A stretch of DNA of 64,000 bases, from positions 8,501,501-8,565,500 of the forward strand of contig CP053159.1 in assembly GCA_014607495.2 (NCBI GenBank), written 5' to 3'. Both the position numbers and the translations under genes were made by a program. The number at the start of each line of letters is the position of its first letter. The first letter of the stretch is position 1. The stretch is from Carposina sasakii (lineage: Eukaryota > Arthropoda > Insecta > Lepidoptera > Carposinidae). Positions 12,401 to 24,400 of this stretch are shown here, in pieces. Under the pieces are notes generated by a model, which was not told the DNA's origin, ran no database searches, and saw nothing but the letters and a program-made list of their open reading frames with translations.

Positions 12401-15400
12401 GAGAAAAATATGTCAACGGAGTTGGGGAAAGGTGGCTTCAAGGACCCGCCTTCCTATTGAACAGGGAAGAAGAATGGCCCAAAGAAGAAGAGGCTCACGA
12501 AATAGAGACTGTGCAGCATGTGGTCGAGATCAAGCCGCCGCCGCACTGGGAAGCCATGCCGGACATTTCAAGATTTAGCTCCTATGACAAATTAATACGC
12601 ACTACAGCACGAGTGCTGATGATAGCGGAGAAATGGCGTCATCTGGGAACAAAAAGCTTGGAAGTGAAACACTTAAATCAAGCAGAAAGACTGTGGATGG
12701 AACGCGCTCAGATCGAAGATTTCCCTGAGGAAATCCATAACCTCAGGAAGGGAAGAGCATTAACAAAGAACAGTCGCTTATACAAACTGGACCCGGAATT
12801 AAAAGAAGGACTACTGCGAGTACAAAGCCGCATCGGAGCCACCAACATAGCTTCGGGAATGAAGAACCCAGTCATCCTGAGTGGAAGGCATCCACTCAGC
12901 CGCCTGCTTATCATGAAGCACCACAAAGCAGCGGGACATGGGAGCCACGAACGGGTAGTGAACGACCTGCGACAGCAGTACTGGATCCTTCACCTAAGAC
13001 CAGCCGTAAAGAACACGGCGAGAGAATGCACATGGTGCCGGGTCAGAAGAGCCAATCCTCGAATACCGAAGACAGGGGATCTGCCGCTAGCCAGAATGGA
13101 CCCAGGATCACGCCCTTTCACCAATTGTGGCGTGGATTATTTCGGGCCCATGATGGTTACCATTGGAAGGCGACACGAGAAGAGATGGTGTGCACTCTTC
13201 ACCTGTTTGACCACGCGAGCCATTCATCTGGAGCTCGTGGCCAGCCTGTCTACCGACTCTGCCATCATGGCACTAAGAAGAATGGCAGCAAGAAGAGGAT
13301 GGCCCCGACTAATGTACAGCGACAACGGGACCAACTTTCGAGGAGCGGATGTTGAGTTACGCGCCGCCTATGAAGAATGGGCCCCAACTCTTGAAGACTT
13401 CGCGCTGACTCATCGGATGACATGGCGTTTCATCCCTCCTGGCGCACCTAATCAGGGAGGTGCATGGGAGCGCTTAGTGCGCTCGGTGAAGGTGGCACTC
13501 AACGCCACCCTGAACGAGAAATACCCCAAAGAAGAGGTATTACATACTTTACTGGTTGAGGCTGAGTACTCGGTAAATGCTCGTCCTTTAACCCATGTTT
13601 CCTGCAGTCCTGATGACCCAGAGGCATTAACTCCGAACCATTTTCTGCTGGGGTCATCGCAGGGTCTTCCTCAAACCGGTCCATGCCAACCAGCTGATAG
13701 AAAAGCCTGGCGCGTAGCCCAAGCGCTGGCTGACGAATTTTGGAGAAGATGGATCCGAGAGTACCTACCCACTCTGGTACCTCGAGGGAACTCCTCAGAA
13801 AACAGGCAGCAGATCCAACCCGGAGATTTGGTGGTGGTTGTAGATCAAGATCTCCCACGCAACGTCTGGCCACAAGGGATCGTCGAAGCCGTCCACCCAG
13901 GACCTGATGGTGAGGTGCGAACGGCTGACGTAAGGACCAGCGGAGGTGTTTTCCGGAGGCCGACCAGGAAATTGGCTGTTCTTCCGAAGTGAGGCTTCGA
14001 AGTAAACTTCTGCGCCGGGGGGAGAATGTTAAGAACAGCAGAGACTATAAATAAGTATTATGAGTGATTGAGGACATTTAATCAAAAGTGAACTAAAAGT
14101 GATTATTGTGTTTTTAATAAGTGCTCGACGCTGATTGGTCAGATTATGTTTAACTATAGAGATTACGAATTATATAGGATAATTAATGTAAAATATAAAG
14201 TAGGTCACACATTTTATTATTTGTTAGTGTAGAGAACGTTACGACCTACAAAATGACATATAAAACATAGATATACCTCGAAAGATATGTTAAATAATTA
14301 ATGAAAAAGGTTACATGAATGTCTAGTTTTCGTAGAACGTACCATTTGAATTGTAAATAGCTTTTTGATTTCAAGCTCTACATGAATAATTGTTTTGTTA
14401 TAAGGTAAGGCACTGAAAAACCTGTAAAAATATGTAACTTTCAATAGTGTAAGATTAATATGTTTTGAGATTGCGACCGAAATAGGTATAAACCAAAGTA
14501 AAAATTGTAGTGAAAAGCGGTCAAGTTTGGTAGGCAAAATCTGCCTATTTACGGACGGTAAGGGAGAACCCGAGGGATAAAAATTCCGTCCGTATGAACT
14601 TTGTAGTTTTCCTATACAGTGCCTACAGTCAAGAAATAAGAAGAAAAATTGTAAATAGTTAGAAATAATAAGAAGCTTTGTGTAATAACTGTCTTCGAGG
14701 GAGTTAAGAAAATATACAGTCCACGAGCATCGAAAGTGTTTTATTCAGTCGGACGGGGCACCGCTATTGGGAAGTTTGTTCGGTAACCCGCCTGGCCCCC
14801 CAACCCCTTGTCGCCGGCGACGACCGAAGTCGGAGTCCGCGACAGTTTGCTTTCCTTGATTCCCCAAAAATATATTTTGTTATTAATAAATACGAAATAA
14901 AACGATATGCCCTCTTTATATTTTATTGAAACAATTATTTAGTATTTTTTGTTTCTAAAATTTCCAATGTCGTTACTGGTGGCACTAATTTTATCTTTTT
15001 TTGCTGGTGGTAGCCTTTTACCAAGTTTTGAAAATCGAATATAATTAAGCAACGACCGTAGAAGAATATGGAGAGAAATGGGTCACTGCGCTTTGCCTTT
15101 TCGAATTCACAGATATTTTCGTAAGTTTTCCCGTCGATTGCACAGACGGGCTCTGTACTATAACAATCCGGTTTAATAAAATAGTCATAGTACGAGAAAT
15201 CGCTATTCACTGTTATAAATTGAAGCGCTGAAAATATTAAATGAAATTCAAAATAAACACATGAAATTTGTTTCTTCTTTTTCTCAGTAGTGAGTACGTC
15301 TATACATAACTACTATATAAAAATGAAGTTAATTCGCCCGAGTATTCCTGATTACTTATTTCAAATATAATATGTAACACGGGTTTTTAACGGCTAAATA

Positions 15401-18400
15401 ATCAAGTAAATAATACATAATATCTTTAAGACTTACTGGTTAAAGCCAAAACAAGGGTAGTATACAAACACCAGTGGGCCATATTGAATAATACATAAAA
15501 TGCTCTCAGATTACTAAATTTATGTGCGAACTTAAATAATCCTTAATACATACTTACTTGTATTAATTCATTCTTGTATAGTCACGCATGAAATACCTAT
15601 CTAATGCCATTAGCGACAGTGAAGGTGCATGGCTGTAAACGAGCCAAGTTCTGACAAAGATACTATATTTTTAGTTAATTATCTTGGTTAGAGAGATAAG
15701 CTTCCGTGCAGTGCGTTGCTTGGTCTTTATTATAATGGAACTAGAATACTCAGCTGCATCTCCATGCATGTCGTAAGAGTCGACTAAGGCATTCAGAAGC
15801 GTTCTATCAGGTGATGAGGTAGCAACATTTTTACATTTTACCCCGCTCTGCTAAGAGTTCGGCGGGAAAAGCTGGAAGGGAGCGGATGTAATTTTCTTGT
15901 GAAAATCAAAATTTATTTGTAAATGGCTTGCATGTATCCGTAAAGTGATGTTTTCTGGTAGATAAGTTATATTTTGTTTACTTGTGATGTGAATCTAGTA
16001 CGTGTGCATGGTTTTATATGCAGGTAAGCTAAGTAAAACTTTAGTCGGAATAGGATCTCTTCATGGGCTCATGTAATTTGTTTCTGCAATTCTTTTTGGT
16101 CTTTACTAATTTTACACACATTCTTGAGGATTTTCCCGACGTTTCCATTCATCATCATCAATATCATCCATCATAAATTCAGAAATCATTTACTAAAGAC
16201 AATGGCTGTATGGCTTAGTTCCCCTTGCCTTTCCTTCAGGATAAACTAAACAAAACAAAACTAAAAAGCCGCTCTGCTAAATGTGGCATCCTAGAATCTC
16301 TCTCTCTCTATATATATATATATATTGCAAAGGCTTCCCCCATTGAGCCCACACTTGTCTTATTCACGCTATAGTGGCCCAATCTGGCAGAAACTTATCC
16401 AGATCGTCCCTCCATCTTCTCCTAGGTCTTTCCCTACGCTGGTTTCCGTCTGTAGGCACCCAATCAGTGGCTATCTTTGCCCATCTGTCTGGGTGCATTC
16501 GACATACGTGTCCGGCCCAGTTCCACTTCAGTCTATGTATATGTATAGTATATTATATATAGATAGTGCAGATTTGATATATTATGCAATATCAAATCCA
16601 AGCATTTTTATACCTATAAATAAACATTAAACTTGGCCCTATTAAGTATATAAATATTTTGTATATAATTAAATTAGAAATTATGCCCATAAAATTAAAT
16701 ACAAGTTTTTAAACATTGTTTGATAAAGTTTATAGCCGTATTTTAAGATTACTTTTTACAGGACATTAAACTTATATTAATATGAATATAGTAATATAGT
16801 TAGTAGTATTATTACATAATAAAATCAGGTACAGATGTTTGATGCATGTAAATTTGTAATACCTGTGAATTCTATTATGATAACACTATTTAATTATGTG
16901 TAGAATATTGTTTAAATTAATTTATTTTGCAGATGGAAATAGGATTAAGTAAAAACAACGTGTAGAGTATTATTACTGTGATCAACGGGTAAAAATAATT
17001 ATCAATTTTGTGTTGGAAACTGATCATGTTATTAGTGGATACAAACTACTTGGCGGTTTTTAATTCAATCTGATCCTGCGACACAATCCCGGTTAGAGCA
17101 ATATATGTCAGACTAGTGAACTGTTAAGTACATATAATCACGCCTTTATCCCTCACGGGGTAGGCAGAGCACCAAGGGCTGATAGAACGATATGGCGCCA
17201 CTTCTAGTAGTGACATGTAGTCAACCCATCGCCTACAAAACATCAAGTCCCTCTTGTCCCTCTACTGACTTGTACAGTATGCCCGGGAAGAGAAGCAGCT
17301 GTAGTGTTGTACGTTTTTTTTTTTCACTCCCAGAGCAGCATAGAAGAACTGTTAAGTACTTTTCAGTAATTTACCACACCGGATGCGTATGCGTACACGT
17401 AAGCGTAGACATGCACATACAACGTGTTGTATTGTATGGAACTGTATAGGCTCGATCAGGCAGACCAGATGCGTATGCGTAGACGGCAAGGGGTGTGTCC
17501 TGTGTTATACAGTTCCATAACTGTTTCATACTATACAACTCAGCGGTACGTGCATGTCTACGTATACGTGGATACGTATACACCGGATACATATGTATAG
17601 ACCGGATGGTCTACCCTAGCCTTAATCATCTTTTTTTTGACCCACCAGTTTCCGTCGACTGCGACGGACCGAACCTAATAGTGACGTATCGTCCCCGCGG
17701 CACGTTTAGAGGGCGGGTGTACGTACCGGGGAGGGGGGAAAAGTGCGGCGCGGGGGGCGAGGGGGCGGGGCCTGTGCGCCTTACGCTGCCGCTTGTAGGC
17801 GACTGTGACGTCAACTACGCTTACGCTCTTAGCAATACGCCTGCTGGGATGGTTAATAGGTAAGTTGGGTCTATGTAACTATAACTTTGAAGGTCTATTG
17901 GTATGGTTGCTGGTAATGACTCTTCCGTGCCATAGGTCCTGGGTTCGAATCCCCAAAAATTTATATATATTGGACTCCGAGTATTAGCTGTTACAATAAT
18001 ATCTAGTTATTTATGTACTAAGCAACCTGCTTAGTACCCAGGATACAAGACCTTAGGTATCTTAGTGTGGGACTAGCTTGTTACCCCACCCCACATGATT
18101 TCCAGAACAATGGCGTACGTGATGGTGATGATTCAAAACAACCCCATAATCCAGACGTCCGGGGACCGCTGGGTGCGTGTGGGGTGCTCCCCCGACGCCC
18201 GCAGCGCCACGCAAGTTGACGCTACCCTCACTGTTAGGGAGCAGGGGTAAGTAGCCCTTCACTCGTTGTATAGGTAGGTATTCAGGTTAGACTAATCCGT
18301 ATTTTCAGGTTTATCTTCTTGAAGATTCAGGTCCTGATATGTTGCAATGACAATAATCTGAACGTCATATTTAGAATCTTTAATGTCAATTAAATAAACT

Positions 18401-21400
18401 AAAGCAATCTTTCCACTATGCTACGTTGCTAGTAGTCCATCATACCAATAAATTTAATAGATGGATCACACAGAGAAACAAAGAAAGGATTTAGCAAAGT
18501 TCCCACGGGAACGGGAAAATGTAAAAAAGAAAACGGCGACCGCAAATATTTAACTAAAAATATTTTTAATAATTATGTGAAGGCGAAAGAAGTATGTTTT
18601 AGTTAGCTTACTTTAACTGTTCTTACTTATTCATAAATTAAGTAACCTTTTGTTATGGCAGAGCGGTGTACTCTAACACAGGCAATATTATGCCTAAAAG
18701 AGAACACCAGCTTTAAAAATATGTAAAAACTTCGTTTTATGAATAAAGTATTTTGTATTCATATTTTGTATTGTATGTTTGGAACGTACTAAAATTTAGA
18801 ACCAAACTCCAATTAGTAATTAAATGGAGATTTGTAGTCTCTGCCTACCCCTATGGTACATAGGCGTGAGGTTATGTATGTATTTTTAATAATATAATTT
18901 ACAGCCGTCCATCCCTAACCACCGAGACTGGGGAGATCCCGTCCAGCGCGGTATACAGTCCCAACTCAGCGCCACTCACTATGTACATAGTGAGAGCGGA
19001 CGACGTGCCGCCTTCAGCCGTGTCTCTTGGGGAACCACTCGAGCTTAGAATTGAAACTACGGGTAAATAAAAAACAAATGAAAATAATTTATTTACAGAC
19101 AAATGAGCCCATAGTTTGTCAGTGGTACAAGATTTTATGTCTATGTTAGTAAATTGCGATAAATAAATTAATAATTGAAAAATATAGCATTCTGCAACGT
19201 TTTACGTGTAAATCGGTGAACGAATCGGTAGAACCGAAAGAATCGGTAAGTAAGATACAATTTAGGAGAGACAAAGCCGCCAAACAATTGACAGTCACAC
19301 AATTGACAATCGCGAGTCACACCCATTATCCCTAAACTTATCTCAAAAACGTGCCTGTGTTGAGACGCGGCTTCCAGAATACATCAGCTGCATCTCCTTC
19401 CGTGCATGTTGTAAGAATCGACTAAGGAACTCGGGCATTCTCTCAGGCGATAAGCTAGCAACTTGTCACTGAATTCTTGCCTACAATACGAGTAGCCTTC
19501 CTTTTCCCTGATTGGTTAGTTGTATGTTCATTTAATACCTACTGGATCGAGGACGACAATAGTTCTTATGAAGCTCTTGAGACAAGACATATTATTTTTA
19601 ACCCCATAAAATTACAACAGATCTACATATTTTTCTTTGCAGATGAATCAGAAATCGAGGCATACCACTTGGTGGCATCTTCCAGGCTCGGAGACAGTTC
19701 CGTTCTACTCTTGGACAGCAAGGGATGTCCAACCGGGCAGGTAAACATGGTTTTATGCTACCCTCTTCATCTTTAGGGTGTCTTTCTGGCTTTTGGGTAA
19801 AGTTGTGTTATTCCATTGTCATAAAAGCCCTTTGGTCCTTGAGGTAGTTTTGGACGTGTAAGTCAACACTTGGCTGGTGGTTACGGGTGAGCCTTTATAT
19901 TTATTTATTATTATTAGAACGGTTGAAGTATATGTATAGTTATAACCTATTTATAACCTACGATGAGCCTAAACCTGAGTTTACCAGAGATATAAAAGCT
20001 TGTAAAAAGCTAAAAATTTATTACCTCATTCACAAAAATTTTGATCTAGCGTCATTCAAGACTAAGACGAATCTAATGATACATCTCAAGATCAAATGTG
20101 ACAAGGCATTTAGGCTCTAGCTAGAGCATGCCAACTATACATACAAACTTACATTTGCCTACGGGGTTTTACTAGAATACATCGTGTCTCCTACTGTGCA
20201 AGTAAGGAACTTAGCGGTGTTCCCTCAGGCGATGAGCTAGCAAGTTGTCGCTGATCATTATCATCAGATCCCGCTAAATCTCCTTCGTGATCCTACAGCT
20301 CTGGCTAACCCATTTTGGTAACACAGTCGTGTCATGAATGAATGAACGAAACATGTATACATATATACACTGCAAAAACATATACCTCTCTCTGTCGGGC
20401 GATAAAGCTGTTAAATAGAGAATTCGTACCATCCCATGTCTGCCTCTGGGTATCGGACGAGGGAAGGTGGGCAGCAGCGCCTCCCGTGTTGACAACATAG
20501 TCCAAAATTAAACTGCGGTCACAAACCCGCCTGGCCATCGTGGTGACTATGGGCAAAAACACCCTATGGCATGTCACAGCCTTGTGACGTGCCCTGGGAG
20601 AGGCCTACGTCCAGCAGTAGACTGCAATGCCATTGTACACTTCGCAGGTGGATTTCCCCGCGTTCACACGCACGCAGCTGGGCGGCACACAGCGGCTGTC
20701 CGCTCGGTTCAAGGCGTTCCGCTTTCCGACGTCGCAAATTGTGCGCTTTGCACTCATGGTGCGCTTTTGTAAGCGCAAGTGCCAACCGGTAAGTCATGCA
20801 AGGTTAAGTATGAGTTTTCAATTCGAACTGACTTGAAAAACGAAATAAGGTTTTTTATTAGACACAGTTTTGTGTATTAAGTCACGTATTCATGGTAAAC
20901 TTTTATTTAGCAACAGTTGATCAACGTTGTTAATGAACGGCGAGAATGCTGCTGGAAACTTTGTTTTATCAATATGGGTTGTCCACACACGCCAGTCTGC
21001 GTTAAAATGATGCCTGAGGAAGTAGTGTTGTCGTGTTCTCTGTACAAGTATCTGATGTATCCACAGTGTAGATTCCACACTACCAGTTGCAAACACGTCC
21101 ACACTGTTGGTGTTTTCGCTCGCCGGGCTTCATACTCTGCAACATGGCGTTATCAACTCCGCAACACAAAAAGTTTACCGTGAATACGAGGCTTTACTGT
21201 CATATAAAATACTACTCATATAAAATTAGTACTATAAAAAACCTAAAGAAGCTAATTTCTCAAACATAAAACTGGACTATTTAGTAGGATACGTCAATAT
21301 GGAAAAACGTCAAACGTCACTCATATCTTACAAGTATGAGGGTGGTAATGTTAACAAATAATGCTTCTTCGAAATTCTAATTTCTACTCGTATCTTTAAA

Positions 21401-24400
21401 TAAACGGGGTATAATTTAACTAATAAGTGTTATGTAACTAGGTGGACTGTGGCGCTCGTCAAGGGCGTTCTGTCCGAGGGACTAACGATACGTTCTACGA
21501 CTGGGATAGTGGAGTCAGTGCGGGTGTGAGAGAGGACAGCTTCCAGGTAACAACATATACTTCGAAGAATATTTATTACTATCTCCTTTTGAAGAATGGC
21601 CGTTGTAATACACCGTACCTATATAGGTAATATAAACGAGTCTGTGATTTATTTCATTTTTCGACCTTTTTAACCGACTTCAAAAAGAGAGGTTATCAAT
21701 TCGTCTGTATGTTTTTTTTTTTTTTTTGTTACCTCAGAACTCCGTCATTTATGAACCGATTTCAATTTTTTTTTTTATAGTTGGTCATGGTATTCTTCCA
21801 GGTTGGTCCCATATACACCACTTCAGGATCTGATGATGGGATCTTGGAGAAATCGAGGGCAATCCTAGTCTGTTTTTATACTTTTACTGAGCGTTTTGAT
21901 CACCTACATATAAAACATAACATCTGATGATGGAATCTCTAAGGAATCTAGGGATATCCTCAAATATAAAGGGTACGAGTAGTCCGTTTTTCGATTTTTA
22001 TAGAGAATTTTGGTCAGCTACACATAATATAAAGAAAACGAGGGTCTGATGATGGAGCCACCGAAAAACAGATAGTGGAACTTTTTAGTAACAAAATCCC
22101 TCTATGGCAGGGGGAGGCCTACGTCCAGTAGTGGACTGCAATAGGCTTATGAAGATGAAGATAATTGTTTTAAGTCTTGAAATTATATGTTGCGTTAAGC
22201 CGTGTCCGAAGTAAGATGGTTATAGAGGAAGATGTAGATATGAGAATAACGTGATCACGGATAATAGGGATGAATGAAAGAAGAGTACCTACATATTGCA
22301 CCGACCCCAAATTATTGGGAACAGGGCAGGAAGAAGGAGTGTAATTATATGTTGCTTAAATAAGAGTGTTCATGGCTGTTGTGCTGCCAAATCTCTTACA
22401 TTCCTCCGAGGCGTGGTGCATGTACCGTCGCCACATACGCACTCTGGATCGATTCCACCTCAAGTGCCTCCGATCAATTATGAGAATCAGATGGTCCGAC
22501 CGAGTGCGTAATACCGAAGTATTGCGAAGAGCCAATGTAAGTGGCATTGAGGCCTACTTAATGCGTCGGCAGCTTCGGTGGTGCGGTCATGTGTCTCGTA
22601 TGGCGGAGGAGAGATTGGCTAAGCGCATCTTCTTTTCTGAACTGGAGGAGGGCAAGCAGAAAAGACATATGAAGAGATGCAATATAGATCCATCTAAATG
22701 GGAAGTTTTGGCAGCACAATGACCAGAGTAGCGTAGGATGGTGATGAACCAAGTTCACGAGTTCGAGGAGCAGCGTCAAGCTGACCTTGACGCTAAAAGT
22801 GATGAACTAAAGACTCGTCCTCCTGCTGCCATTATCTATAATTACAATAATGGCGCACTAACCTGTCCTCTGTGTGCGCGGGCGTACAGGGCGAAGATTG
22901 GCTATGTAAGCCATCTCCCAGCGCAAAAAATCGTAATATCTAGGAGTAGAAGTGGTCGCCATGACCGAAATCGGTCGGAGGTCATCATTATCTTCATCAT
23001 CATCATATTATCAGATGTAAAGTTTCGAAACCTAGTCCTTTTTCTCTTTTGTCATGTGGTCTATTTAATCATTTGCTGGCATATAAATCTGACAATATTA
23101 TGCCTCCTAAACTTCGTACACGGCTTAACGCAATATATATTTGCCCTTTAGTAAAATTTTACTTTAGTAAGCTCGAGTTATGGGAGGAAGTCGGATTTCG
23201 TTTTAAAAAAATTATCTTATTTTGAAATTATATTATGCTCAACACGACAGGGCTATTACCTAATTTACAGTAGCAAAGCCAAAGCAATGCGACAGCAAAG
23301 CGTGTGATTGTGGTGCGCTTGCGCAACGAGTGCGAATCGTCCTCCCGCACTCTGCACCTCGTTCCGCACACATACAGACATTCTCAATTTTCGCATTACT
23401 ATCGCTCTGCTTCTGCAAGGTATGTAATAAGGGGGCCGGTTCGGTTTAGCTACTCGTTACGTAATCGCTCTGCGGCACTGACATGCAACAACTATAACCT
23501 TGAAGTCCGTACGCCAGGACATGAGCGGGGCGAGCGGCGTGGTAGCGCAGGGCGGCGTGGCGGGCTGCGGGGGCGGCGCGGGGCGTGTGCCCCTGGAGCT
23601 GGAGGTGGCGGTGCGCGCGCGCGACGTGCTGTCCGCCGGCACGCTGCTGCGCGCCGAGCCGCGCACCCCGGGTGAGTGTCTACTGCCCCGGGTGAGTGTC
23701 TCTACTGCCCCGGGTGAGTGTCTACTGCCCCGGGTGAGAGTATCTACTGCCCCGGGTGAGTGTCTCTACTGCCCCGGGTGTCACTACTGCCCCGGGTGAG
23801 TGTCACTACTGCCCCGGGTGAGTGACCCTACTGCCCCGATTGTCTCTACTGCCCCGGGTGAGTGTCTCTACTGCCCCGGGTGAGTGTCTCTACTGCCCCG
23901 GGTGAGTTTCTCTACTGCCCCGGGTGAGTGTCTACTGCCCCGGGTGAGTGTTCTCTACTGCCCCGGGTGAGTGTCTCTAGTGACACTTTTTCACTTGGAG
24001 AAATCCCTTTACAGCGCTTGTAGACGCGAATGGATAACGGACCACCAAAGTTCGACGGTCCGTGGTCGGCTGCGTGTACTCTGCGTGTGTGTGTCAATCT
24101 TGACCACTTCATGAAATGGTCACGCGTTTAAGTTGCCCAGTTCGAGAAACTTTTTATCATTGATCTGCCCAAACCATATCATGATGTGGCCAATAGACAG
24201 TTGAACGTTTCATGAAATGCGACCATTTTATGAAATACTCGAGCATTTTATGAAATGATCAAACCTACGATATGGCCACGACACATACACCACCGTGAAT
24301 CCGTCGAAAAACACCGTCGTTCTTTCGTATACCTTTTGTTATCTATTCTCATTGATTCAGGCTTAAAGTAAAGCTTACAATAAGGAACTATAGCGATATA

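Larger units (their letters stand above)
6873..14844 (+). mobile_element. Complete BEL/Pao LTR retrotransposon (7,972 bp)
   Basis: Two 818-bp LTRs (6873-7690, 14027-14844) flank a single gag-pol ORF. Both begin TGTT and end GACA; read side by side I found no difference. GTTTG duplications flank the element. A primer-binding site follows the 5' LTR and a polypurine tract precedes the 3' LTR. The coding frame is open throughout. Everything points to a recent, possibly still mobile insertion. It lies sense to the ZP host gene within its intron, and between two Kazal genes on the opposite strand. Its coding part is far more GC-rich than the surrounding DNA. Confidence 0.97.
15228..17648. other. 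Rest of the long ZP-gene intron: repeats only
   Basis: Contains an interspersed repeat (about 15735-15850), retroposon copy A (15855-16268), a short CT/TA microsatellite (about 16300-16325), a LINE fragment (16325-16545), an AT-rich unassigned stretch (16560-17120) and an interspersed repeat (about 17125-17340) with a poly-T. The first exon of Kazal gene 2 may lie between 15228 and 15700 but was not found. Confidence 0.5.

Noticed and set aside
7772..13873. Overlapping ORFs of 60-222 residues in other frames of the retrotransposon
   Set aside because: They are shadows of the GC-rich gag-pol frame and show no domain motifs.
23666..23980. CRISPR-like array
   Set aside because: Direct tandem units without spacers, in an animal intron; it is a minisatellite.
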